Source: an uncultured Flavobacteriales bacterium (GTDB lineage Bacteria > Bacteroidota > Bacteroidia > Flavobacteriales_E > Vicingaceae). From it: a stretch of DNA of 56,678 nucleotides. The notes under the pieces are model-generated. The model ran no database searches. It worked only from the letters and a program-made list of their open reading frames with translations, and was not told the DNA's origin. The stretch's first letter is position 1, and every line of letters starts with the position of its first letter. Shown here piece by piece: positions 1 to 8,049 of this stretch. The stretch is taken from positions 1 to 56,678 of the forward strand of contig CAJWVX010000003.1 of NCBI GenBank assembly GCA_913048175.1, given 5' to 3'. The position numbers and the translations under genes are program-made.

Positions 1-98
1 CAACTATAAAAGAAATAAGTGCTAAAACTCTTTTAGAATTAGCGGTTAAATATTTAAAAAAGTCAGATTTAATTGAAGTAGTGGTTGGTAAGATTTAA
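1..98 (+). CDS. C-terminal end of a protein, possibly an M16 (insulinase-like) peptidase
   Basis: Only the last 31 codons are present, read in the frame that begins at base 3 and ends with TAA at 96-98. The tail reads KEISAKTLLELAVKYLKK and then SDLIEVVVGKI. This resembles the usual end of M16 zinc peptidase domains, where a helix that includes a 'KKYLK' segment is followed by a strand ending in VVVG. The match is short and the catalytic part lies outside the window, so the family assignment is tentative. The gene converges on the minus-strand siaC-like gene, with only 18 bases between the two stop codons. Confidence 0.4.
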   Translation, partial: TIKEISAKTLLELAVKYLKKSDLIEVVVGKI

Positions 99-116
99 AA
101 TTGCACTAAAAAATGT

Positions 117-500
117 TTAAACATTTTCTACAGTAAAAAAATTAAATTCGACATTAATAGCTTCACGAAAATCCTCTCCCATCTCTTGCATGTCGATATC
201 CTCTTCTAGATGAAACCAATCTACACTTACTTTTGAAGAATCACAATTAAGTCCATCAAGCAGCATCAACAAATCATAAATAAATTGGAGAGAACTTGTA
301 TTAACATAACTTAATTTAAACTCAATTTTGGTAGATTCTCTAGGAAATTTAACATACTCCTTAAGCCACGTAATTATTGGCTCATAAAATCCTTTTGAAT
401 TTTCTGGAACAGAAATCCCTGATATTGAAAAATTACCAGATGATGAATTAAAGTTGATTCCTGGTGTTTTTGGCGTGTTTGGTATTTTTAAATTTTTCAC
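117..500 (-). CDS. SiaC-like regulatory phosphoprotein (DUF1987 family)
   Basis: 127 aa, a normal length for DUF1987/SiaC. The family pattern is visible throughout: TPKTPGINFNSSSGNFSISG near the N terminus, then the ISVPEN motif, FYEPIITWLKEYV, the LSYVNTSSLQFIYDLL segment that carries the phosphorylatable serine region in SiaC, and a closing VSVDWFHLEEDIDMQEMGED stretch. In Pseudomonas, SiaC is a target of the SiaA phosphatase and SiaB kinase and activates a diguanylate cyclase when unphosphorylated. No siaA, siaB or cyclase gene is in this window. The gene begins 9 bases after the acyl-CoA dehydrogenase stop, so it is probably the last gene of the beta-oxidation operon. That context is unexpected, and a role in it is only inference. 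Confidence 0.8.
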   Translation of the reverse strand: MKNLKIPNTPKTPGINFNSSSGNFSISGISVPENSKGFYEPIITWLKEYVKFPRESTKIEFKLSYVNTSSLQFIYDLLMLLDGLNCDSSKVSVDWFHLEEDIDMQEMGEDFREAINVEFNFFTVENV

Positions 501-509
501 TTAATTATT

Positions 510-2294
510 TTAATAACAATATTTATTCTCTACAATCATTTTCTCAGCAACAGATCTTCTACTATCTTTAATGTTAAATATATTTTGTTTAGTAAATCTC
601 TTTAAGCCAATATGCATCAATTTTAATTCATCTCCTTCAGCATAAGAATTAATAGCATCCTTTCCAAATTTATTGATTTTATCCGCAGCATCATAAATAT
701 ATACGTTCATCATTGCAATTTGTTCTGAAATAGCTTCTTTATCTTTCGACTTTGATAACTTCTGCACCCTAAGCATCAAAGATTCAGAAATGTAAGTTTC
801 AATTGCCATATCAGAAATATTCATTAAAATCTCTTGCTCCTTTGATAAATTCATCATTAGTGTCTGAGCAGCACTTCCGGCAACCAATAGAACAGCTTTC
901 TTAAATTTCTTTACCATTTCATGAGCTTGCTCAAAAACATCATCACTCCCAGCACCAAAATCAGGAATGCTTAACAGTTCCTTTGCAACTTGTTGTGCAG
1001 GGCCCATCAAATCTAATTCTCCTTTCATTGCTTTTTTCAACAACATATCTACCGTTAACATTCTGTTTATCTCGTTAGTCCCTTCGAAAATTCTATTAAT
1101 ACGCGCATCACGATAAGCTCTTTCCATTGGCGCCTCTGCAGAGTAACCCATTCCACCATAAATCTGAACACCTTCATCAGCTACATAGTCCAACACCTCA
1201 GAACCATGAACTTTAAGAATAGCTGCCTCAGCGGCAAATTGAGCAATCCCCTTTAAGGTTGCCTCTTGCTTATCCATTCCTCCAGCAGTGAATTCAGTTA
1301 TAGCATCATCAATATTTTGACTACAACGATAAATTGCAGATTCTGATGCATAAACCTTAAGCGCTTGCTCTCCTAATTTATATTTTATTGCTCCATATTT
1401 TGAAATTGGCCGACCAAATTGATCTCTTTCATTTGCGTAATTCACCGAATGATTAATTATTTTTTTTGATGCTCCAATTGCAGAACCTGCCAATTTAATA
1501 CGCCCAATATTTAGAATATTCAAGGCAATTTTAAGACCACCTTGTCTTTCTCCTAATAAATTTTCTACAGGAACTTTACAATCGTTAAAGAAAACTTGTC
1601 TTGTAGACGAACCTTTAATTCCCATTTTATCTTCTTCTGAGTTTAAAGTAATACCTCCCATATCTTTTTCTACAATGAAAGCAGTTAAATTATCGTCATC
1701 ATCAATTTTAGCAAAAACAGTAAATACATGTGCAAAACCAGCATTGGTAATCCACATTTTTTGCCCGTTTATGACATAATGCTTTCCATCATCAGTTAAT
1801 TTTGCTTTTGTTTTAGCTGCATTTGCATCAGAACCTGAAGAAGGCTCAGTTAAACAATAAGCCGCTTTCCAGACTCCAGAAGCTAAATTTGGCACATATT
1901 TTTCCCTTTGTTCTTTTGTTCCGTAATATAAAATTGGAAGTGTTCCTATTCCCGTATGGGCAGAAACAGAAACGGCAAAAGCATGAGCTCCGCCTATCAC
2001 TTCCGAAGCGAGCATGCTTGTTACAAAATCTTTTCCAAAACCTCCTAAATCTTCTGGCACAGAAATACCTAACAAGCCTAAATCACCAGCTTTTTCCATT
2101 AAAGAGCATGATAATCCTTCCTCTTGTTTTTCTATTCTATCTATAATTGGATCAATTTCTTTTTCTATAAAGTCATAGCAAGTATCAGCGATCATTCGCT
2201 GCTCCTCGTCAAAATCCTCAGGTATAAAAACATTTCCTGCTTTTGTTTCTTTAATTAAAAACTCTCCACCTTTTATTACATCTTCGTTTTCCAT
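510..2294 (-). CDS. acyl-CoA dehydrogenase, long form with C-terminal extension
   Basis: 594 aa. Catalyses the FAD-dependent first oxidation of an acyl-CoA to a trans-2-enoyl-CoA. The usual dehydrogenase order is present: helical N-terminal domain with DLGLLGISVPEDLGGFG, central beta domain with CLTEPSSGSDA and MWITNAG (FAD and substrate contacts), then the helical domain ending in GGMGYSAEAPMERAYRDARI and RIFEGTNEI. The E of EGTNE is the expected catalytic base. About 170 residues follow this motif, as in very-long-chain type enzymes, so a long-chain substrate is likely but not proven. It lies 45 bases downstream of the thiolase gene in the same orientation and is the third enzyme of the operon. 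Confidence 0.92.
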   Translation of the reverse strand: MENEDVIKGGEFLIKETKAGNVFIPEDFDEEQRMIADTCYDFIEKEIDPIIDRIEKQEEGLSCSLMEKAGDLGLLGISVPEDLGGFGKDFVTSMLASEVIGGAHAFAVSVSAHTGIGTLPILYYGTKEQREKYVPNLASGVWKAAYCLTEPSSGSDANAAKTKAKLTDDGKHYVINGQKMWITNAGFAHVFTVFAKIDDDDNLTAFIVEKDMGGITLNSEEDKMGIKGSSTRQVFFNDCKVPVENLLGERQGGLKIALNILNIGRIKLAGSAIGASKKIINHSVNYANERDQFGRPISKYGAIKYKLGEQALKVYASESAIYRCSQNIDDAITEFTAGGMDKQEATLKGIAQFAAEAAILKVHGSEVLDYVADEGVQIYGGMGYSAEAPMERAYRDARINRIFEGTNEINRMLTVDMLLKKAMKGELDLMGPAQQVAKELLSIPDFGAGSDDVFEQAHEMVKKFKKAVLLVAGSAAQTLMMNLSKEQEILMNISDMAIETYISESLMLRVQKLSKSKDKEAISEQIAMMNVYIYDAADKINKFGKDAINSYAEGDELKLMHIGLKRFTKQNIFNIKDSRRSVAEKMIVENKYCY

Positions 2295-2339
2295 ATTAAT
2301 TTATTTTTAACGCAAACAAACGCGCATTAATAATTATTT

Positions 2340-3518
2340 TTATTTTAATAACTCATAAACACCTGCAGCACCTTGCCCTGCCCCTACACACATCGTTACC
2401 ATTCCATACTTTTGTTTTCTTCTTCTCATTTCATTAAACAGTTGAACGGATAGCTTTGCACCAGTGCAGCCTAGTGGATGTCCCATAGCAATTGCTCCTC
2501 CATTTACATTTACGATACCTGGATTTAAATTCAACTCATTCATCACAGCAACAGATTGAGAAGCAAATGCTTCATTCAACTCTATTTGCTCTATATCTTG
2601 TAATTTCATTCCTGCCCGTTTTAATACTGCAGGAATTGCTTTTACTGGTCCTACCCCCATAATTCTTGGCTCAACGCCAACTACAGAATAACTAACCATT
2701 CTTGCAATTGGTTCTAAACCTAATTCTTTCACTTTCCTCTCACTCATCACCATAACAAAAGCAGCCCCATCAGAAGTTTGAGAAGAGTTACCAGCTGTAA
2801 CACTTCCTCCTTGAGCAAAAACAGGCTTCAACCTTTGTAATCCTTCAATATTAGAACCTTTACGAGGTCCTTCATCAGTATCAACAGTAAAAGATCTTGT
2901 TTCTTTTTTCTCCTCCTTGCCTAAAAATATTTCCTCTACCTCAATAGGTACGATATCATCCTTAAACCTTCCTGCTGCAATAGCATCTAAAGCTTTTAAA
3001 TGAGATTTCAAGGCAAACTCATCTTGTGTGTCTCTTGAAACGTTATACTCTTTAGCAACCGCTTCAGCTGTCAAACCCATTCCCCAATACCAATTAGGAT
3101 TTTCTTTTGCAACATCTGCATTAGGTACAATTCGCCAACCACCAAAAGGAATTGGGCTCATTGTTTCTACACCTCCAGCAATAATACAATCAGCTAATCC
3201 AGCATCAATTTTTGCAGATGCCATTGCAATTGTTTCTATCCCAGAAGAGCAATAACGATTAACAGTTACACCTGGAACCAAATCGGTATCTAAACCAATT
3301 AAAGAAACCATTCTTCCAATATTTAATCCTTGCTCCGCTTCTGGTGTTGCGTTACCAACAATTACATCATCAATAGATTCTTTATCTAAATTTGGAATGC
3401 TATCTACTAAATGCTTGATAACTCCAGCTGCTAAATCATCTGGTCTCATAAATCGAAAAATCCCTTTAGGTGCTTTTCCAACTGCTGATCTAAATCCTGC
3501 TACTATATATGCGTTCAT
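2340..3518 (-). CDS. fadA: acetyl-CoA C-acyltransferase (3-ketoacyl-CoA thiolase)
   Basis: 392 aa, a normal thiolase length. Cleaves 3-ketoacyl-CoA with CoA to give acetyl-CoA and a chain two carbons shorter. Visible motifs are VTVNRYCSSGIETIAMA, with the nucleophilic cysteine, the QTSDGAAFV segment, ELNEAFASQSVAV, GGAIAMGHPLGCTGAKL, with the catalytic histidine, and the terminal MCVGAGQGAAGVYE, with the second catalytic cysteine. It follows the fadB-type gene by 26 bases in the same direction, so the alpha and beta subunits of the trifunctional complex are probably made together. It could in principle work as a biosynthetic acetoacetyl-CoA thiolase, but the operon favours beta-oxidation. Confidence 0.93.
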   Translation of the reverse strand: MNAYIVAGFRSAVGKAPKGIFRFMRPDDLAAGVIKHLVDSIPNLDKESIDDVIVGNATPEAEQGLNIGRMVSLIGLDTDLVPGVTVNRYCSSGIETIAMASAKIDAGLADCIIAGGVETMSPIPFGGWRIVPNADVAKENPNWYWGMGLTAEAVAKEYNVSRDTQDEFALKSHLKALDAIAAGRFKDDIVPIEVEEIFLGKEEKKETRSFTVDTDEGPRKGSNIEGLQRLKPVFAQGGSVTAGNSSQTSDGAAFVMVMSERKVKELGLEPIARMVSYSVVGVEPRIMGVGPVKAIPAVLKRAGMKLQDIEQIELNEAFASQSVAVMNELNLNPGIVNVNGGAIAMGHPLGCTGAKLSVQLFNEMRRRKQKYGMVTMCVGAGQGAAGVYELLK

Positions 3519-3544
3519 TTCTGAAATTTTAAATTATTATTTAA

Positions 3545-5926
3545 TTAGTTTCTCAACACCTTACCTGTCGTTATTATACTCTGAAGCCTTTCCAATGTTT
3601 TCTTTTCAGTACAAAGTTCAAGGAATGCTTTTCGCTCCATATCTAAAAGATATTGCTCGCTAACATAAGTTGAAGCAGATAAATCACCTCCACATAAAAC
3701 AAAACCTAATTTCTCTGAAATTAACTGATCATGTTCAGAAATGTAATTTCCTGATTTCATAGAGTTCGCTCCTACATAAACAATCCCTAAACCTTCTTTT
3801 CCTAAAACTTTAATATCTTTCCTTCTAATAGGTTTAGTATAACCCTTGTTAGATAAACTTAAAGCTGCAACTTTAGCCTGAGTTAATTGATGCGCTCTAC
3901 TTACAACAATTTCATCAATTCCGTCTCTTAAATAACCTAACTCAAAAGCTTCTTTTGCCGAAGTAGCAACTTGAGCTTGACCAATAGTTAAGAACCTATT
4001 TCTTAAAACATTTAATCTCATCCCATCCTTATACTCATCTGACGCACGTAAAGCAAACTCTTTACTACCTCCTCCTCCAGGAATAACACCAACTCCAAAC
4101 TCAACTAATCCCATATACAATTCGGCATGAGCAACTACCTTATCGGCATGCATACTCATCTCACAGCCACCACCTAAAGCTAAATTATGTGGCGCAACAA
4201 TTACGGGAATTGAAGAATAACGAACTCGCATCATTGTATCTTGAAATACTTTGATCGCATAATTCAACTCATCGTATTCTTGCTCTACAGCCATCATAAA
4301 TATCATCCCTACATTAGCTCCAGCGGAAAAGTTCTCTCCATCATTAGAAATTACCAATCCTTTATAATCACTTTCTGCTAAATCAATTGCCTTGTTAATC
4401 CCTTCAATTACCTCAGCACCAATTGTATTCATTTTGGTATGGAATTCTAAATTAATTATTCCATCTCCTAAATTAACAATTGTTGTTCCTGCATTCTTCC
4501 ATACTGTATTATCTTCTCTTAATGCTGCTAACGACAAGATATTTTCTGAACCTGGAATTATTTGATATGACTTTGATTCAATATCATAAAAATATTTAAT
4601 TCCATTTTCTAACTTGTAAAATGTAGAGCATCCTTCAGCAATCATTTCGTGAATCCACTGACTAACTTCAATGCCAGATTCTTTCATTTTAGCTGTAGTT
4701 TTTTCTACACCTAAAACATCCCAAGTTGCAAAAGGACCTAATTGCCATCCAAAACCGGCATTTAACGCATCATCAATCTTATAAACAACATCCGTAATTT
4801 CAGGAATCCTATTTGAAACGTAAGCAAATAACCCGTAAAAAGATTTCCTATAAAATTCACCCGCTTTATCAGTTCCAGCGGCTAAAATCCTTGTCCTTTC
4901 TTTTAAATCATCAATGGATTTAGTCATTTCTAACGTAGCAAATTTTGCTTTGCCTTTCGGACGATACTCCAATGTATTTAGGTCTAAAGTCATAATCTGA
5001 CTTTTACCATTTTCATCCTTTTCTTTTTTAAAGAACCCTTGTTTCGTTTTGGACCCTAACCAATTTTTATCAACCATTTTACCAATGTAATCTGGCATTG
5101 TAAATAAATGATGTGCTTCATCATCCTTACAATTTTCTTTTAATCCATTAGCAACATGAACTAAGGTGTCCAACCCTACAATATCACAGGTTCTAAATGT
5201 TGCAGATTTTGGACGACCCATTACTGGCCCAGTCAACTTATCGACTTCCTCAACAGTCAATCCCATTTCTGTAACTGTATGAAACAAAGACATTATTGAG
5301 TAAACACCAATTCTGTTTGCAATAAATGCTGGAGTATCTTTACAAACCACAGTTGTTTTCCCTAAGAAACGCTGTCCGTAATCTTCCAGAAATTCTATAA
5401 CAGAGGGATCTGTTTTTTGTGTTGGTATTAATTCTAATAATTTTAAATAACGTGGTGGATTAAAGAAATGTGTTCCACAAAAGTGTTTTTGAAAATCCTC
5501 ACTCCGCCCTTCCAGCATCATATGAATAGGAATACCAGATGTGTTAGACGATATAATTGTTCCTAGCTTCCTGTATTTTTCTACATTAGAAAAAACTTGT
5601 TGCTTAATATCCAAACGCTCAATTACAACTTCAATAATCCAATCACAATCAGCAATTTTTGGTAAATCGTCATCAAAATTTCCTGTAGAAATTCTATTTA
5701 CGTAAGTCTTACTGTAAATTGGTGATGGGCTTGATTTTAATGCAAATTTTAATGCATCATCAACAATTTTATTTCTTTCTACCGGCTTATTAGATTCTCC
5801 AGCTTCTTTTGCCACAATATCCAATAATAGCACCTCTAAACCAATGTTTGCAAAATGACATGCAATTCTTGAGCCCATAACTCCAGAACCTAAAACTGCG
5901 ACCTTATTTATTTTTCTATTTTTCAT
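3545..5926 (-). CDS. fadB: 3-hydroxyacyl-CoA dehydrogenase / enoyl-CoA hydratase, multifunctional (FadB/FadJ type, reversed domain order)
   Basis: 793 aa. The N terminus is the NAD-binding 3-hydroxyacyl-CoA dehydrogenase domain (VAVLGSGVMGSRIACHFANI at residues 8-27, then a HFFNPPRYLKLLELIP motif), followed by the C-terminal dehydrogenase domain (IANRIGVYS, then KTKQGFF). The last third is a crotonase-fold hydratase/isomerase with FSAGANVGMIF and the ALGGGCEMSMHAD oxyanion-type segment. This order, dehydrogenase first and hydratase last, is the reverse of E. coli FadB and is common in Bacteroidota and some other phyla. It hydrates enoyl-CoA and oxidises the product to ketoacyl-CoA. It is the first enzyme gene after marR (55-base gap). 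Confidence 0.92.
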   Translation of the reverse strand: MKNRKINKVAVLGSGVMGSRIACHFANIGLEVLLLDIVAKEAGESNKPVERNKIVDDALKFALKSSPSPIYSKTYVNRISTGNFDDDLPKIADCDWIIEVVIERLDIKQQVFSNVEKYRKLGTIISSNTSGIPIHMMLEGRSEDFQKHFCGTHFFNPPRYLKLLELIPTQKTDPSVIEFLEDYGQRFLGKTTVVCKDTPAFIANRIGVYSIMSLFHTVTEMGLTVEEVDKLTGPVMGRPKSATFRTCDIVGLDTLVHVANGLKENCKDDEAHHLFTMPDYIGKMVDKNWLGSKTKQGFFKKEKDENGKSQIMTLDLNTLEYRPKGKAKFATLEMTKSIDDLKERTRILAAGTDKAGEFYRKSFYGLFAYVSNRIPEITDVVYKIDDALNAGFGWQLGPFATWDVLGVEKTTAKMKESGIEVSQWIHEMIAEGCSTFYKLENGIKYFYDIESKSYQIIPGSENILSLAALREDNTVWKNAGTTIVNLGDGIINLEFHTKMNTIGAEVIEGINKAIDLAESDYKGLVISNDGENFSAGANVGMIFMMAVEQEYDELNYAIKVFQDTMMRVRYSSIPVIVAPHNLALGGGCEMSMHADKVVAHAELYMGLVEFGVGVIPGGGGSKEFALRASDEYKDGMRLNVLRNRFLTIGQAQVATSAKEAFELGYLRDGIDEIVVSRAHQLTQAKVAALSLSNKGYTKPIRRKDIKVLGKEGLGIVYVGANSMKSGNYISEHDQLISEKLGFVLCGGDLSASTYVSEQYLLDMERKAFLELCTEKKTLERLQSIITTGKVLRN

Positions 5927-5981
5927 AATAATGACTTTATTATCTTTTTTTTATATTCTTGAGGTGTTGAGATTTGTTATT

Positions 5982-6422
5982 TTAAATTCCATTTTGTTCT
6001 CTATATTTATTTATGACTTTATTTACAGACACCATTACTTCAAAAAACGTGTTAAGCTTATCTCCATCAACCTCAGCAAGTATCTGATCATTAAACCCTG
6101 CGACAGCTTTTTTAGCCAGCTTCCTTTTTTCAAGTCCAGCTTCTGTCAAAAATATTCGAACCATTCTTCTATCCACTTTATCTTGCTTACGATAAATCAG
6201 ACCATTATCCTCTATGGTCTTCATAATTCGACTCATACTTGTTGCTTCCATACCTAAATTAGGAGCTATTGATGTTGAAGGGGTTCCTTCTTTCTCTATG
6301 TTTAACAAAATTAAGCCTGTAGCCTGAGTGGAACCATATTCAGCTGCCATCTGATTATACATTTTAAACATATTATGCCATGTTGCCTTTATATGTTGAT
6401 CTACTTTATTATCTTGTTCCAT
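5982..6422 (-). CDS. MarR-family transcriptional regulator of the beta-oxidation operon
   Basis: 146 aa, typical for MarR. The winged-helix core is clear: AAEYGSTQATGLILLNIEKE, then PSTSIAPNLGMEATSMSRIM (recognition helix region) and DNGLIYRKQDKVDRRMVRIF, with the conserved DxR of the wing. It is the promoter-proximal gene of the operon with fadB, fadA, the acyl-CoA dehydrogenase and the siaC-like gene. Two perfect palindromes lie directly upstream, one over the -7 element, so autoregulation and repression of the whole operon are likely. An acyl-CoA or fatty-acid ligand is an inference from the target genes; nothing in the protein shows the ligand. Confidence 0.9.
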   Translation of the reverse strand: MEQDNKVDQHIKATWHNMFKMYNQMAAEYGSTQATGLILLNIEKEGTPSTSIAPNLGMEATSMSRIMKTIEDNGLIYRKQDKVDRRMVRIFLTEAGLEKRKLAKKAVAGFNDQILAEVDGDKLNTFFEVMVSVNKVINKYREQNGI

Positions 6423-6432
6423 CTATAAATTA

Positions 6433-6445
6433 TGTTAGCCTAACA
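6433..6445. promoter_or_regulatory. Candidate MarR operator, palindrome 1
   Basis: TGTTAG-C-CTAACA is a perfect inverted repeat with 6-base arms and a one-base centre, 10 bases upstream of the marR start codon and downstream of the predicted transcription start. It fits the short-palindrome sites bound by MarR dimers. The sequence is certain, the role inferred. Confidence 0.5.
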
Positions 6446-6462
6446 ATATTAAGCAATATATA

Positions 6463-6499
6463 CTATGCAAGCATAGCTTTATGGTTAAAACTTGCAAAA
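6463..6499 (-). promoter_or_regulatory. Predicted promoter of the marR-fad operon with overlapping palindrome 2
   Basis: On the minus strand TTTTG (6495-6499) is followed after exactly 19 bases by TATGCTTG (6468-6475), a 7/8 match to the Bacteroidota -7 element TAnnTTTG. The -7 element sits inside the perfect inverted repeat CTATGC-AA-GCATAG at 6463-6476. A repressor bound there would block the promoter directly. Confidence 0.55.
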
Positions 6500-6609
6500 T
6501 TATTTTAAAACATCACTTATACCGAAAAATTAAAGATAAAACGAAACAAAAATCTACTCGTAAAAGAGTTTTAAAATATCTTATAATCACAGAATAAGAT
6601 ACTTATGCT

Positions 6610-7911
6610 ATGCGAATAAAAATATGCCTACTACTTATTGCAACTTCCCTCTCTGTTGTTGGATTTTGTCAAAAAAAAACCATAAAATTTAGTGGAATAA
6701 TAATAAACAAACAGACGAACCGTCCAATCGCTAATGTAAATATTCAAGACAATAAAACAGAACAGGGTACAACATCAAACATAAATGGTGAGTTTAAATT
6801 TTCTAAAATCAACTTAGGAACTAGACTTTCTTTCTCTTTTATCGGATTCACGAGTAAAGAATTAATAGTAGAAGATAACATTGAGGAATCTAACATTATA
6901 TATCTATCTCCAAAAACTGAAATACTAAAAGAGTTTATTATAAACGCTGAACAAGTTGAGACTATACCAACTAAATACAAAGTTTTTGATTATGATTTTT
7001 ATAATGGCAATATTTTACTTATTGTTACTTCAGGTAAATTATCAAATGCTAGACTCCTCATTCTTAATAAAGAATTGGATACATTAGCTCAAACAATACT
7101 TCCTGAAAAGCCAAAATATTTTTTTAAAGATTGCTTTAACAACAATCATATAATATGCACAAGCAATACTTATCAAATATACTTTAGTAAAAATAAGCTC
7201 GAACTTATTTACCCTACAGCTAATACAGAATTCAACAAATTGGTTCGCCCATGTATTGGAAATGATAGCTTATCATTGTATTTCTCAGAAAAATCTGGCC
7301 AAAAAACAGTAACTCTCAACTGGTTAAAATTTAAAACTCGAAATGATGTCTTATATTATTACTTTACTAATAAGATAAATAAAGAGAGCAAATCACTTAT
7401 TACACTTGTGGATGAGCAAACACTAAAGACAAGGACAAGTATGCTTGATAACATTAGAAAAAAGAAAAGAGATGGGTTTTACAGAACTGAAATTGAAGCC
7501 GAATTTGACCTCTATTTTGCTGAAAAAGTATTATCAAAAGAGGTTTTTTCTCCTTTATTCATAATAAAGGATACTGCCTACATTATGGACTATAACAATT
7601 CAAAAATCAGAAAGTTCTATTACGGTCAACCAATAGGAGAAATAACCTTTTCTTTTCACAACAATAAAACATGGAAACGAGAAATGTGTTTTGATCAAAA
7701 AACGAAAAGAATATATGCCATTTTCACAAAATCATCCTATACAGAGATTAAAGAGATTAACCTAAAAAACGGAAGAGTATCAAGCAATACAATTAAAATA
7801 CCTTTTGCATATCCTGAAAAAATTAAAGTAAATAATTCATATTTATACTTTCTGCATAAAACACTTGAAAAAAATATGACTAAGAAACTTTCCCGAATTC
7901 GAATAAATTAA
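6610..7911 (+). CDS. Secreted or periplasmic protein with N-terminal CarboxypepD-reg-like domain
   Basis: 433 aa. A signal peptide (MRIKICLLLIATSLSVVGFC) precedes a CarboxypepD-reg-like domain at about residues 27-110: KFSGIIINKQTNRPIANVNI, TEQGTTSNINGEFKFSKI, LSFSFIGFTSKE. This beta-sandwich also begins SusC/TonB-dependent receptors, but no plug or barrel follows. The remaining 300 residues are not recognised; repeated short beta-strand segments with tyrosine and phenylalanine (for example YDFYNGNILLIVTSGKL, then ARLLILNKELDTLAQ) suggest a beta-propeller. It stands alone, divergent from the fad operon, with 187 bases between the two start codons. Function is unknown. Confidence 0.7.
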   Translation: MRIKICLLLIATSLSVVGFCQKKTIKFSGIIINKQTNRPIANVNIQDNKTEQGTTSNINGEFKFSKINLGTRLSFSFIGFTSKELIVEDNIEESNIIYLSPKTEILKEFIINAEQVETIPTKYKVFDYDFYNGNILLIVTSGKLSNARLLILNKELDTLAQTILPEKPKYFFKDCFNNNHIICTSNTYQIYFSKNKLELIYPTANTEFNKLVRPCIGNDSLSLYFSEKSGQKTVTLNWLKFKTRNDVLYYYFTNKINKESKSLITLVDEQTLKTRTSMLDNIRKKKRDGFYRTEIEAEFDLYFAEKVLSKEVFSPLFIIKDTAYIMDYNNSKIRKFYYGQPIGEITFSFHNNKTWKREMCFDQKTKRIYAIFTKSSYTEIKEINLKNGRVSSNTIKIPFAYPEKIKVNNSYLYFLHKTLEKNMTKKLSRIRIN

Positions 7912-8049
7912 ACACTTTTTCGTTGTTAACTCAACTCATCTTATACTACATTAAAAGTTAAGACTTTAAGTTATTTAATATTTTTATGATAAGTGGCTAC
8001 CCAAATTAGACCCAATCTTAATATCTTAGCTTTCTTATTCTTATAAATT

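Noticed and set aside
1823-2146. 107-codon plus-strand ORF opposite the acyl-CoA dehydrogenase
   Set aside because: Antisense shadow of a strongly conserved coding region; no signal, motif or start context.
5931-6257. 108-codon plus-strand ORF opposite the marR gene
   Set aside because: Lies opposite clear MarR motifs; the apparent hydrophobicity comes from the AT-rich complement.
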